A DNA stretch of 64,000 nucleotides from Paracentrotus lividus (taxonomy: Eukaryota; Echinodermata; Echinoidea; Camarodonta; Echinidae): contig CALNVZ010003426.1 in the NCBI GenBank assembly GCA_940671915.1, positions 8,324,201 through 8,388,200 on the forward strand, given 5' to 3'. The notes under the pieces are model-generated. The model had not been told where the DNA came from and made no database searches. It worked only from the letters and a program-made list of their open reading frames with translations. Positions within the stretch are counted from its first letter, which is position 1, and each line of letters opens with the position of its first letter. The translations under genes and the position numbers were made by a program. This document shows, piece by piece, positions 24,168 through 35,814 of the stretch.

Positions 24168-24719
24168 TTAAACTCTGATATGAGTTATGCATCATATAGG
24201 TGTGTGTTTGTAATAGTGTAGAAATCACCATCAAATGATTTCACAAGTGCCTTGTCAAAAAAGTTGGAAATTTATCCGGCTGAGATTATGTCTCTGTGTA
24301 ATATCATTTGGGAATATGTTATGATTATTTCCACATTCTCATTTAAAAAAAGAATATTTTCTTGTTTACTTGTAGATTTCTCCTTCAATCCTTTGCCTTA
24401 TTTTGAAATGAGCATTCAGTACCATCATTGTATTATTATAAAGATAGATCACATTGTAATTAATAATTAATTGTCCTTTTGTTGTGGTTAAGTGGGTTAT
24501 ATTTCAAAAGCATTTTCAGCTTTGGATTGGTATTATCCATAGGTTTTAAAAGGCCATTTATTGTTCTTAATGAGTAATCTCTTCATGACAAATGATGAAT
24601 TATTACTTTCGGTTGCTTATTTATCATCTTAAACCTCGACAAGAAAATAACAACTGTTGTAAGAACATGTTGAAGAGGATGCATAGTTTATCTATAACAT
24701 TTTCTGATTATAATGGGCA

Positions 24720-24984
24720 TTTGTGATGCATCACATCAAAATCAGACACAAGTCGCCGAGCAAATTCAGCACAGTGTCGAGGAAATCAGCAAAATAATAG
24801 AAATTGTCTTATTTGGGGGAAAATATTTTTTTGATTTTCTGAATTTTCAATGTTTTTTGTATGTTCTCTAAAAAAAATGAGTAGGAATGATTAGGGGAAA
24901 GCCTTTAAAAATGGATTGTTTTGTTGGAATATTTTACTCTTTTCTGGTGACTTGTGTCTGATTTTGATATGATGAGTCACATTT
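24720..24984. mobile_element. MITE, AGACACAAGTCGCC family, copy 1
   Basis: Left end TGTGATGCATCACATC then AAAATCAGACACAAGTCGCC; right end GGTGACTTGTGTCTGATTTT then GATATGATGAGTCACA. A collinear copy is at 62026-62287 and a single end fragment at 50531-50563. The ~190-bp interior is AT-rich and non-coding. Confidence 0.88.
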
Positions 24985-24989
24985 ATATA

Positions 24990-25195
24990 CACTGCAAAAC
25001 ATTAATGTTGAATTTTACACCACTGGTTTAAACCTGCCCAGCTTCAATTGAGGACCACACCCACTGGTGTAAAATTAACACCAGTTTGGTGTTAAAATAC
25101 ACCACTAGACACTGCTGGTGCTAATAGACACTGACAATTTCCCATCCAACACCGAATAGGGTCTGTGCCTTCAGACTAACACCAATGAAGGTAGT
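24990..25195. repeat. ACACCA/TGGTGT-rich inverted repeat segment
   Basis: Repeated short palindromic phrases such as GGTGTAAAATTAACACCAG and TTGGTGTTAAAATACACCA make a folded, probably transposon-derived segment. The ends are not clear. Confidence 0.4.
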
Positions 25196-25657
25196 TGCAC
25201 CAATTAGCTTGATTACATTGTCCTATCAGACAAAAAAAAAAAGAAAAAGAAAAAAAGAAGGTCAGTTGGAGGAGAAGGTTTGAAATGGTTAAGTAACCCC
25301 GATGATGAATTATCAACTACATAAAAGGTCAACTTTCAGAAATATTGGTACTTGTTGAACCTTGCTACAGAGACCACCTGATTAATACAACCTCATATTT
25401 CATTTTTTTTTGAAAAGCTCCAATCTGAAAATTGGACGGCCAAATTAACCCATTTGGGGCCATACGCTTTTACAGGTCAGTTATCACAATACCGATTACC
25501 AGATATTAATTGACCTGAAATGGTACTCTGCCATAATAGACCCAAAACTGGATCTTTTTGACCTATCTTTTTATTTTAAGATTGCAGTTTTTCTAATTCT
25601 AATACATCCCTACTATACTGTAAATACCCCCTTACTCTTATTTTGCTTGATTGATTT

Positions 25658-25907
25658 TTAACTCTTTGCACGCCACATTAATTTTAAGCATAAAAAAGAA
25701 GACTTTTCTCTTTAATTGTTAAAAATAACATAACAATATTTGCTAGGTATGAACTATGAGAAATTATGCCGCAGACCTGATCCTAGCATTGTCAGTGATT
25801 TTTAGATCTTTTAGCCCAGCCATTACAGAGAAAATGAATTATTACGATTAAATATAGTTAATAAGTACAATTGTGACTGTAGTCGAATTTGGCAGGCAAA
25901 GAGTTAA
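25658..25907. mobile_element. MITE, TTAACTCTTTGCACGCCACA family, copy 1
   Basis: TTAA then CTCTTTGCACGCCACATTAA at the left, and GGCAGGCAAAGAG then TTAA at the right. Shares the internal block GAAAATGAATTATTACGATT and ATAAGTACAATTG with 44756-45014. TTAA flanks again. Confidence 0.8.
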
Positions 25908-26399
25908 ATGTCTAGTGATTCGGAATTTATCATTTATGAGCCCAACAATTGCCTGCAGCATTAAAAGGAATAGAAACGAGATGAAATTTTCATTGATTTC
26001 TTAAACTCTGAAGAAGGAGAAGCAAAATGAAGTAATCGTTGGTAGATCTCAGGTAAGTAATTAGGCCTACCTATGAAATTGTGAAAGGACATCACCAGTA
26101 GATGGCGCTGTTTATATTTGGGAATAGGCTGAATGGAACACAGACAATAATTCTATTAAATTGAGTTTTCTCATAATGAGGAAAAGCAATATTATTTTTT
26201 TGCTATATCAGAAGACAGGTTCAATGACATGTGGATAAGGTTATTCGTACCATGAATCGTACAATCTAAGTTACTACCAAGACCGACTAGGCCCACAAGT
26301 TGAAATTGAAAAAAATGTAATATAATTTCTATTTTTTATGTGTACCACAATGGGGTGGCATTGAATAGATTTATTTTAGAAAACTGTTTCCAGCCTCTC

Positions 26400-26815
26400 T
26401 CCCTGTTTTTCACCCTCAACTGTCAAGCATCTAACTCCCTTCTCTACCCCGCCCTTCCTTCTTTTCCCAGCCCCCCTCCCCCATCCCTTTCACTCTTTTC
26501 ACTCTACCCTCCTCCCTTCCTAAATCCTGCTTACTCCCTTCTCTCTTCCTCTCTTCTCTCTTCCTCTCCTACTACTCTCATTATCCACTCCTGTCATCTA
26601 GCTCCCTTCTTCCGGCTCTTCTGTACCCTCTCCCCCCTTCTCTCTCTCTCTCTCTGACCCTTCTCACACTGTTCTCCCCCTTCTTTAACTTGCTCTTTTG
26701 CTCCCTCCCTCTCTTCTTCTTTTCCTCCCGTCCTCTCCCACCACTCCCCTCCCCCATCTCTCCTTCCCTGTTCCTCTCTGCCTTCACCTTTCTCTTTCTC
26801 GTCTTTCTCTCCCTT

Positions 26816-26857
<42 letters not shown>

Positions 26858-26910
26858 CATCCCCTCACCTCCCTTCATTTCTTCCCCTCCCCCTCTTTCT
26901 CCCCCTCTGA
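26400..26910 (+). repeat. CT-rich simple-sequence block
   Basis: About 500 bp of C/T-rich sequence with (CT)n cores at 26638-26655 and 26814-26857. The open frames on both strands are compositional. Confidence 0.9.
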
Positions 26911-27880
26911 TCACATTTCATTGGTGTGGTTATATTACGTCAGAAATATTTTTATGATTAGCGGGCACTTATCCTGATTAATATGGTATGATACATATAT
27001 AAAGGTTTCTTTCAAATTTCATTGTGGTTGTAGTGAAAAAGACTAATTAGAGCATGGGCAATCTAGAAAATTCTTTTTTCTTTGCATGTTCATTTCATGT
27101 GATATTCTATATTTTTCCTCTTTGCATCTAGTAAAGCTCCAAAATTGTATTGATGAATCGTCTAAGAAATGCCTGTTTTTGTTAGCTACATGTTGGAGAG
27201 ACAAAATAAAGTATTGGTGGCGCAAGGAAGCTAATTGCATTTTTTCCCACTTGAATATCCTTGAGGTCACGCCAACATGAGTGAAAATGGATTGAAAATG
27301 TGTAATTCACTCTAAATTCACTGTTTCCTGATATTTACTCCTTCAACAGTGAACATTTTAACCCCCTTTTTTTACAGAGAGTATTTGAATACTTTACTTT
27401 CAGAATAATGGTACATTAAAGATATAACACAGTTTTGGTTTTTTATCCTTGACACGGATAAAATTCAAAATACAATATTATGAAAACAGAAATAGTATTC
27501 ATAAAACTCTTTTGGGGGTAAGTGACATATATACATTAATAAAGCATCAAATTTTAAAAATCATTTTTATGAGTGGAAAAATTGTCAAAAACTTAGACAT
27601 ACATAAGTTGAAAATTCCCATAACTACGTTATAGCTTTAAATAATGATTGTATGAGGTATACCCTTTCATCTCTCAGCAGATTGTGTTTGATCTTTTTCT
27701 CTCTGTAATTTCTTCAGAGCTTGTTTTGTATTAGAGCAAGTGCAACTGACTGTATAAATTGTGTACAGCCTTGGAAGTAACGATAATGGAATAGATAGTC
27801 TCAAAATAGAAATGTAGCTATTGAAAAGGCAAAATTTCATATCGTAATGCATGTCTGATCCATTAATAATTGATGTGATA
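26911..27880. other. Intergenic stretch, nothing recognised
   Basis: No coding, RNA or bounded repeat signal was identified. Confidence 0.4.
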
Positions 27881-28330
27881 TACAGTCTGTGTAAAAAAAA
27901 ATGGTACAGTTGGAAAAAAATTATTTAGGTGTGAAATATTTTCAATTAATGTGTGTATGTGGTACCAAAATAAGCCAGAATATTTTGCTTGCTGATGCGC
28001 TTTGTTCTTTATAATATGCTTACGTAGAACAAAAGTTATGCTAAATTTTGTGCGACGAGGAACAAATCGAAATTGAGCACTTTATGGCCATTATGCGAAA
28101 CCAATACAAAAAGGCATGGGACGGCGTGCTAAAAATGGATTTTTCTTGATTGTAGAAAACTAGTCATATTTCAAAAATTACAACAGCAAATGTGATGAAA
28201 AAAATTTGCAGGTGAAGGTCTGATCTTCCTGCTTTATGAAAATACCAAACAATAGAAGGCTGTGATTAATTTTCATACTATTAAAGAAAAATGTTTTCCA
28301 CTTGTACCATTTTATTTGACACAGACTGTA
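27881..28330. mobile_element. MITE, CAGTCTGTGTAAAAAAA family, copy 1
   Basis: TA flanks (27881-27882, 28329-28330) enclose ends CAGTCTGTGTAAA and TTTGACACAGACTG, with the inner pair ATGGTACAGT and ACTTGTACCATT. Copy 2 is at 39064-39533. TA duplication suggests the Tc1/mariner superfamily. A short open frame at its right end crosses the border and is not a gene. Confidence 0.88.
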
Positions 28331-28904
28331 CAGATGAGGAGAGAGAAGAGAAGAGGCATTGGGGGAGTAGAGAGAGTGTGGACCCACTAATGCACATATG
28401 TGATCCATTAATAATTGATAAAGAAACATTTGCATTTAAGGTGGTGCTCTACCAGAATGAATTTGCCATAAAGCCCGCTTCAAGTTGTATCTGTCAACAT
28501 ACCCAGAGTGAGGTTTACTCCATTACATGTTTTGAATTTTTACCAACTTTGGTGTCAGGGGTGTAACACAAAGACTTACGATTGATAAAAAGTTATGATT
28601 GATTTGTTTTCTCAGTAGCCTCATCATGGACAGGGTGCTCCAAAGTTGATGATCTTAATCTGAACCCAAGCCCTAACCCTACTCTCAATCATATTCAAAT
28701 CCTAGTTCATGACGCAGAGAATATCGGGCTTTTTCTTTCAAAAAGTGTGCTACATGCACAAAAACCTGCTAGTTTAAAGTTATTCTCATAAACCTGCAGC
28801 CCCAGACAAATTTGCAGTGCATCATAGTATCTGCGTCATGGGATCAGAAATAGCAGACTATTTCAAAACTTCTTTCTGGTGAAGAACTTTTATTATGAGG
28901 GTTG

Positions 28905-28907
<3 letters not shown>

Positions 28908-28950
<43 letters not shown>
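28908..28950 (+). repeat. (GA)n microsatellite
   Basis: About 20 uninterrupted GA dinucleotides. Confidence 0.97.
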
Positions 28951-28952
<2 letters not shown>

Positions 28953-29739
28953 AGGGTCGAGAAAAAAGATGTATAGTGATAATGTACATGCATTTATGAA
29001 TATGATCCATGAATATTTAATGCACTTACATAGCATTATGTAAACTTAAACCTTTATTATTTGAATCTTAGATAATGCTTATGAGAAAATGTTTATTTAT
29101 GTACATAAGCTTACAAATACAGACACTTGATCTATTCTTTTTTTTCGCACACATGAATTTAGAGCATCAGGTTCCAAGCAAATTTGATTTCTGATAAGTT
29201 TCATATTATTATTATTTGTATGTATCTGGGAAATATATATTTTCGTGAATATATTATACCTCCACCCAGCGAGCATGCTTGAGGGCAACCAGAGGATTCA
29301 CCCACTTTGGGGGAAATCGTTCTTATCCAAATTTATGAGGATTGGGCACAACATAGTCTGCAAGCACAGACTCAATTTGACACTTACACAAACTTTAGTC
29401 TAGAGTGGAGGCTAACCTCCAAACCCACTGTCTGTGTCAAATAAGAGAAGCTACAGTACACAAGTGAATCTAGATCCCTACTAAGCGAACACCATGGGTT
29501 TGTGCCGGCACAACAGGCGACCCCTCCCATTTTTTTTTTTATTTTTTAACCACTCAATTAAATGTTTGGGCCTCCATGGTAATATCAGAAAAATTTGGCT
29601 TCTCCCAGCCAGTCCTCCATGCCTCCCCCCCCCCCCCCTCATTTACGAGTCATGACCCGACAGTGCTGAAATCCCTGTCTCCAGTTGCAGTTGTCATTTT
29701 TTTTCTTCCCTTTCCGTTTAGCCCATTGTTTGATCATAC

Positions 29740-29923
29740 GCTTGCCATCCCACTTCACAAAGAGAGAGAGATTGATTGAAATGTGAAAGGAAGAAAAAGG
29801 TTAAAAAGAAATAATGAAAAAGAGAGAGGTGGAATAGTGACAAGGCTCTCAGGTATGAAATGAGTGCATAACTTATGCATTAATTTGGCTCCTTCGTAAA
29901 CCCCCTTTCCCCACTTCAGAAAG

Positions 29924-29961
<38 letters not shown>

Positions 29962-30085
29962 TATATGAGAGACAAAAAAAAAGGATTAAAAGGAAAGAAT
30001 GAGAGAGAGAAAAAGAGAGAGAAGGTGTTGAGGTATGAAATAAGTGCATAACCTATGCACCCTGCATTAAATATGGCTCCATCCT
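29740..30085 (+). repeat. Two-copy ~180-bp tandem duplication with GA tracts
   Basis: CACTTCAnAAAGAGAGAGAG, a GATTAAAAGGAAAGAATGA-like block, AGGTATGAAATGAGTGCATA and TATGCATTAA...TGGCTCC occur twice at a spacing of about 170-180 bp. The second copy has a longer (GA)n. Confidence 0.7.
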
Positions 30086-30419
30086 CTTCCGATTCTATAG
30101 CCCCCATCATACTGTAAGCACAGGTTAGCATCCTCTTCTATAAACACACTTACTCCAATACGTCCTATGCATGGTGTACCAGTACGTTGCAGGCCTTTCT
30201 CAAGACAGTGAGGAAAAGAATGCTGAAATCCACCAATTCATGCACCGGCCGAACATCAACATATACCTCTGCCTGTGAAGGCGCAATTTGCATTAGATAG
30301 TAGTCGCACTCCCCAGGGGGGGTTTTGAGAACAGTGAGGTGATATAATTTAAAGATATATAGCAGTCTGCATACGTCATCGTCATCGTAGCACACTGGAA
30401 GCCTACCGTTTTATTCTCA

Positions 30420-30730
30420 TCTCTCCCTCCTTCTCTCTCTCGATCACTCTTCTTCATCATCTCTCCCCGTTTTTTTCCCATCGTTCCTCTTTTGGGTAAA
30501 AAACAAGAGGTCAGCTGCTTTTCAGTGCGAGACGCAGGCACCATCTTGGAAAACGGGATTCCTGTTTTTTCCCCGACGCGGGCTGGTAGTTTTGCGCATT
30601 GGCTACTTGTCGGTGTTTTGTCAACGAAATATGCAATGGACTTAAGCCTGATTTGGAGAGAATTTAAGGGGGCTGGATGAAGAGTTAATGTCAAGGAAAA
30701 GAGACGTGGATGTTGAGCCGAGACGAACGA
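30420..30730 (+). promoter_or_regulatory. Candidate CpG-rich promoter / 5' leader for the upstream DGK first exon
   Basis: A pocket of CpG (GCGAGACGCAGG, CCCCGACGCGGGCTGG, GAGCCGAGACGAACGAGG) in otherwise CpG-poor DNA, with a CCATCTTGG motif resembling the YY1 initiator-type site. It lies 1.6-1.9 kb 5' of the first coding exon at 32306. No TATA box or donor was confirmed, so this is a positional inference only. Confidence 0.25.
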
Positions 30731-32305
30731 GGCGTTTAGAGTGGGATAAAGGCCAGTCTCATCAATTCAATGAGCGGAATTGGAGTCATTCTTTGGCAAA
30801 TGGAAGAAAAGGGGTTTATTAATGTGGGACATTTCTGTCTGACTTATTAAGACACTCATCAAAGGATGCCAGTATGAGCAACACACTCTGCATATCACAG
30901 ATCAAATCTTGTCCAGGAGTTGAAAAGAACACCAAGTTAGGGGGATTCTTAGAGATTATCTGCAAGATTAGAGTGGAGGAAGTAGCTTGTCTAGTTTAAC
31001 AAAACAAACCCTCATTATTCAACTGATTCCAGTGGTGATATTGAAGGCATAATCTGCAATGTCAACTTGGAACCGATGATCAAATATAAGTGGGAGGCAA
31101 GATTTTAGGAGACAATCAATGGAACTTGATATATTCAAATTTCCTAGATTTGTGGGATTTGCCAGATTTTACGCAACCAGCTCTCAAGTTATTGAGGAAT
31201 GATGGCCATGAGACTTTAACACTGAGACATGGTATGACTAAAGAGCTACAGCACAAGTTGGAAATAACCTGTAAGGACAAGAGCCACAGAGAACTGCTTC
31301 AGAGCTGTAAAGAAATATTGGTTTATTTTCATGATATTCGAACATTGTCTTAAAAGAGAGAAAAGGCAGTTTTTTGTCAATGCATATTTAGGCACAAAGA
31401 AAGTGATGAATATTAAAAAGCCTTGAAAAACTGAAAGCTGCTGAAAACACATATTGCTGCATTTGATGCAACATATACTTTTGCCTGACAATGAAAATTG
31501 TCAATTCTTTCATTTCAAAAATACATGCTGTACATTATTGAATATTCTATTTTAATCAAGAAGAAAGATATATATATATCAAAATATTTTATAGAGTATT
31601 TATTTTTTAAATATTGATTTGTGTGGTTGAATTTTTGGACATTCCTTGTGCAGCTAACAAAGATATCTAATTAAATCAAGTTATATATGGAAAAAAGAAA
31701 TAAACTGGACTTAGATCCCAAAAATTACCCCAAAAAAATTCTTAAAGAATAGATATGAAGACATGTTTCAGATAACCATTTAAAAATAGCAAAGTTGAAA
31801 AGTTATGCATTGATTTATTTCTCAGAAGTTGGGAAAAACAGTGAACTGAGTTTGAACTGTAGTTAATAATCAGCTAGACTTGGAAATATCCAAGATTCAT
31901 GAGCATATGGTCGGTACCATATAATTCATCACAACAAATAAGACTGTCGGCATAATGTAATGGAATCAGTAAAGCTCAAGATAATGAACCAGACTCAAGA
32001 GTATTTTTTATCTTCTTTGGAAAAGGACTTTGTTGATGATGGAATTGAACCAAGAGGCTAGAAATCTTAAAAAGTTGGATTTTAGTACTTTTTGCCAATG
32101 ATTTCTATACTGCAGAGAATTGCATCGTCTTCAAGACATTCGCAATCTTTGACTCAGACCTTGGAGTTTGCATCTTCAGAATCATATTCATATCAACGTA
32201 TTTATATCAAGTGCGGAGTGTGCAAGGTTAAGATCTATACCTCAAATTCCCCCACCGCATCCTTTGTTTTGCTTCATCATCTGGAACTCGCAACCCAGAA
32301 GCATC
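30731..32305 (+). other. Possible 5' leader region of DGK, no coding assigned
   Basis: Less repeat-rich than its surroundings. An open frame at 31090-31353 looks random to me, with no family resemblance. The reading frame of exon 1a stays open upstream to an ATG at 32168, so the leader may include 32168-32305. Splice structure here cannot be settled without transcripts. Confidence 0.3.
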
Positions 32306-32481
32306 ATGAATTCCGAAGACTACTTTGAAGATTTTCTTGACCCGTCGCACAGGTCGTCAAGAAGTGCGATTGCCCAACTCAGCGCAATGCATTCTGACCT
32401 CTGTGACCCCGACTGTGCGACCTGCGCAATGTCAAAAGCCATGCGGCGACCTGGCATTGCTGCATCAGGAGAAATGGCCAG
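32306..32481 (+). CDS. DGKZ: DGK alternative first coding exon 1a
   Basis: ATG at 32306 has A at -3. It encodes MNSEDYFEDFLDPSHRSSRS through ...RRPGIAASGEMA and ends in CAG|GTACGA at 32481, phase 2. The two overhanging bases plus the first base of the exon at 42633 make AGG (Arg), giving the junction GEMAR-KAISKS. The peptide has an acidic start and a Cys-containing middle (DLCDPDCATC) that I do not recognise as a domain. An in-frame upstream ATG at 32168 is an alternative start, but its codons look like leader. Exon status rests on the strong donor, matching phase and good protein-like composition. It would need its own promoter 8.8 kb upstream of exon 1b. Confidence 0.65.
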
Positions 32482-33179
32482 GTACGAAGCAAAGTTATTA
32501 TGTTTGATTGTATTTTAGAGCGATTAATCTTGCCCTCGAATATCTATTATTGAATTTGATTTTTTTTCTCCAGGTTTTCATCATGTAAAGGGTGCTCCCA
32601 TTGCATACATTGTATGTTAATAGCAGATGGGCATTGTGTTGAAATGCTAATGTAAGAAAGATAAGCAGATTATGAATCTTAAAATAAACAACAGACCAAA
32701 TTGAGATGGATTTGTCTGATTTGGAATATTAAGAATTTACATGTAAATTTTTATTATAATAATAATAATGGTAATAGTTCGTCACCTTCCCGCATAAAGG
32801 CCGTATGTCTCTTCTGTAACGCAAAATGCAATTCTGAGCGGAGTATATAAAGCATCCTGTGTTGCTAATCACTCTGTGAAGCAGGTACTCTGAAAACTGT
32901 TCATTTAATAAGTTAAAGTTATTTTTGTATTAATGTCCTTTCTCTGGGAACAAAAAACATGAATACGTTGATAGCCTTCCAGTTGGAAAGCGACGAGTTG
33001 ATGCTTATACAGCGCATAATGACTCAAATTAGTTTGATATATGCGGAACTATAATTGACTGTTAGATGTTAGAACGGCATTATAATAATTATCCCAATGT
33101 GCACTAATTATGATGCCCTTGTACATGTTGATAGAGCACTTTAGCAATTTAACTGTGATGGTCATGTATTGGAAGCATG
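32482..33179 (+). other. Start of DGK intron 1, nothing recognised
   Basis: Intronic AT-rich sequence; a short AAT run near 32757. No further exon seen. Confidence 0.4.
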
Positions 33180-33335
33180 CAGTGGCTGATACATGCACAG
33201 GTGCAGGGGAAGTGCACCATCTCTATAATTTGAATCCCACCAATTAACTGTACATGTTCAAATCTGAAAATTTTGATGGCTCACCCCCTAATCGGGCCCG
33301 GCTCTCTCTATTTTCAAATCCTGGATCCGCCACTG
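33180..33335. mobile_element. Short hAT-like MITE remnant
   Basis: Left end CAGTGGCTGATACATGCACA and right end GGATCCGCCACTG are imperfect inverted repeats of the CAGTGGCGGATCC kind common in hAT-type MITEs. Related sequence with GCCTGGATCCGGCACTG is at about 48990-49012. No clear 8-bp duplication. Confidence 0.45.
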
Positions 33336-33547
33336 GGAAGAGTAAACTTCAGCAAACAGTTAAAGCCAGTAGGGCATTAACTATGTCTTAAATGGTACAT
33401 ATGTACGCGCTAATGTCCTTCCGTCTCTCAACGGACACAAATGTGCTCTCCCATTCTTAACTATTACAAGCCAAATTTTTCCCCATAAACATATTTTCAC
33501 AATTTTGGATAGGGAAATTTGCAAGAGAATGATTATGTGATTTTTAT

Positions 33548-33619
33548 GATGGTATAGCTCAGAGGTAGAGCATTCGACTGCAGATCGAAAGGTCCCCGGT
33601 TCAAATCCGGGTGCCCCCT
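33548..33619 (+). tRNA. tRNA-Cys(GCA), possibly degenerate
   Basis: The 72-nt cloverleaf folds well: D stem GCTC/GAGC, anticodon stem TTCGA/TCGAA with loop CTGCAGA (anticodon GCA at 33580-33582), T stem CCCGG/CCGGG with loop TTCAAAT, and discriminator T at 33619 as expected for tRNA-Cys. The acceptor stem GATGGTA/TGCCCCC has two mismatches (A-C and T-C at positions 2 and 3), where the usual eukaryotic tRNA-Cys begins GGGGG. A T5 Pol III terminator follows at 33626-33630. The mismatches suggest a pseudogene, though the internal promoter boxes are intact. Confidence 0.75.
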
Positions 33620-33630
33620 TGCCTCTTTTT

Positions 33631-33910
33631 AACCGATGTGTTGGCTTATTGGATAGAGCGTCTGCCTTGGGAGGTTGTGGGTTTGATTCCCGGCCGCGTC
33701 ATACCAAAAGACATTAAAAAATGGGAGTTGCTGCTACCCTATTTGGCGTTCAAACAAGAAAGGGATAGCAATGTTGATCTGGGGCTGCTCAGTGGCTGCT
33801 GGGCCCACGATTAATTGGGCAAAAAGATTTTCCGATTCACCTTCCAGGACTTTGTTTTGGACAATAAAAATTAGGAGCGTTTGGAGCGTTTAATTACTAT
33901 TAAAAAAAAT
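33631..33910 (+). mobile_element. tRNA-derived SINE, copy 2
   Basis: Begins AACCGATGTGTTGGCTTATT directly after the terminator of the tRNA-Cys-like gene. It carries A box (TTATTGGATAGAGCG), B box (GGGTTTGATTCCCGG), the body ACCAAAAGACATTAAAAAAT and a tail GGACAATAAAAATTAGGAGC. It is more diverged than the 53-kb copy. Confidence 0.88.
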
Positions 33911-34439
33911 GAAATTTTTATGACAATGGACTTTTAAAGTTTGCGAAAATAGCCATTTATAAGCCAAAATTTGAACATAAAGATATTTTAATAATTTTGA
34001 ACTACTAGGTAAAAATTAGTCAAAGCATATTTTCATGATTTATGTGATGTTTTCATTCTGTAAATAGCCTTGTATTGTAGTGGAAATTTTTGTGAGGACT
34101 AACTTTTAAAAGTCAGAAAAATAACCATTCATATGGCATGATAATCAGTGGATATATATATAAAATCATAATATTTACTTGATGGCTTTGAATATTTCCA
34201 CCCTTATGCACCTCTGATTTAAATGAAACTCCACTAATCAGGCAAAAAAATGGTAGGAAATTGCTTTACCTGGAATTCTGTACTTCCAAAATCCGAATAG
34301 AAGTGTTTGCAAATATTGATGGTAGCTCCAAAGGGGTAATTACAAGCAAACATTGCATGTTGAAAGATGCCTGAAAGGACAAAATTAATGCTTAGTGCAT
34401 TAGAGCTTTGACTGGTTTTGATACAGTGTCGAGTGACGT

Positions 34440-34700
34440 CTCTTTCATGAGAGAGAGAGCGATATGTGGAGAGATGTGAAGAATGAGAGATGGAGAGAGA
34501 GGTGAAGAACGAGAAATTGATAGAGAGAGAGAGGTGAAGAACGAGAAATGGGTAGAGAGAGAGGGACAGAGAGATATATAGAGAGCGAGAGAATAAAGAC
34601 AGAAAGGTGAAGAATGAGAGATGGAGAGAGAGAGAGGTGAAGAACGAGAAATTGGTAGAGAGAGAGGGACAGAGAGATATAGAGAGAGCGAGAGATAAAG
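34440..34700 (+). repeat. GA-rich purine block
   Basis: Imperfect ~55-bp repeats containing GGTGAAGAACGAGAAATTG and (GA)n tracts, repeated four to five times. The minus-strand open frames of Ser/Leu/Phe are artefacts of this. Confidence 0.9.
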
Positions 34701-35550
34701 GCAAGAAGATATGGGATTACAGGAAAAAGAATGGGGGGGGTGGGGGGGGTAAGCAGATAGAGGTGTGGTGTAAAGAACAAAAACAGAGAGAATGAGGGAT
34801 AGAGTTTTAACCAAAATTAACATGTATTTATTTAATCTTTTAAAACGGATATACATACCCCCCGAAATGTAGCAGCAAAATATAAATGATGTTGACATCA
34901 ATTATGAATCAAAGGTCCCTTAAATTTAATATCCCTATCTTGAATTGAATGCAAGTTCAGAAGACTGCACATGCAGCATTTAATCTAGTGTTATAAATAT
35001 TAGTTAAGCGATACTTTTGCACTATGTCGAGATCAAGGTTGCTGTGAATTGTTCATAAATTATGTAAGCATAAGAGTAAACATCACTTTGAAAAATTTGA
35101 ATATATTTATATTGATACTCTCTTAATATAAGACAAGTGGAAAGAGTGAAAAAGGAGTGAAGGTTCTGAAATGGTGGACAACACGTTTTTGAGTGGTAAA
35201 CTTTAAATCTGAAATGAGTGTGGAAGTGAATTGTTAGCCCTGTTTAGAGTAGAAACTACATGTAGTTATCCAAATAACAATTTTCACTCCTCTCAGAGTG
35301 GTTTTCCACTGAAAACACTACTTCACTCTTTGAAGGAGTGGAAATTCACTTGTTTACATTTAGAGAGTCAACATTATTTGTTTCATTCTTGAATCTGAGT
35401 ATTTTGAAGGAATTTATATGTTGCATTGAGGAGAGGAATATGACATTCTCCTTTTCATTGTAGGCCTACAAATCTGAAATTGGTGGTATTTAGAAATTAT
35501 CATCCATAAAGCATCATTTACATAGTTTGTCAAAATAATGTAGAAGGAAC

Positions 35551-35814
35551 AAATCGTCCCTGTTTTCACAAAGTGACGGATACGGCGCGCAACTTAAAAT
35601 AGTTAGTTTTGAGTAAATCACTTTCAAAGGTTCAGAACTTAATCTCAACCTCTTTAATATATGCTTGCATTGTCGTCATAGTAACGTAATTAAACAATTT
35701 TGTGATCTGAAACTTGGTGAAATTCAAGATGTCCAAAAAGTAAAAAAAACCCTCAAAATTGAAAATTTTGCAAATTTTTTCGTATCCGTCACTTCGTGAA
35801 AACAGGGACGAAAT
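35551..35814. mobile_element. MITE with CGTCCCTGTTTTCAC ends
   Basis: CGTCCCTGTTTTCACAAAGT at 35555 pairs with ACTTCGTGAAAACAGGGACG ending at 35810, with further pairing to GACGGATA/TATCCGTC. AAAT flanks both sides (35551-35554, 35811-35814), a possible target duplication. The interior is non-coding. Confidence 0.85.

Larger units (their letters stand above)
20577..24171 (+). mobile_element. 3.59-kb element with ~450-bp terminal inverted repeats and a tyrosine-recombinase relic
   Basis: Long inverted arms (20581-21028 and 23717-24167) face each other, with TTAA immediately outside both (20577-20580 and 24168-24171). Terminal bases are AGGAATTGTGTAACTTT on the left and, read inward, CGGGATTGGGTAACTTTC on the right. 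The 2.7-kb interior holds a broken DUF3504/Crypton-like tyrosine-recombinase gene in the + direction and a 103-bp hairpin. The arms are about 90% identical by eye. Cryptons lack inverted repeats and piggyBac/Kolobok transposons use a DDE transposase, so the combination is unusual: nested insertion, gene capture, or a less familiar element type. The TTAA duplication is an inference from four bases. Confidence 0.75.

Noticed and set aside
31090..31353. 87-residue open frame with protein-like composition upstream of DGK exon 1a
   Set aside because: No recognisable family and no splice-site support. Kept only as a possible leader region.
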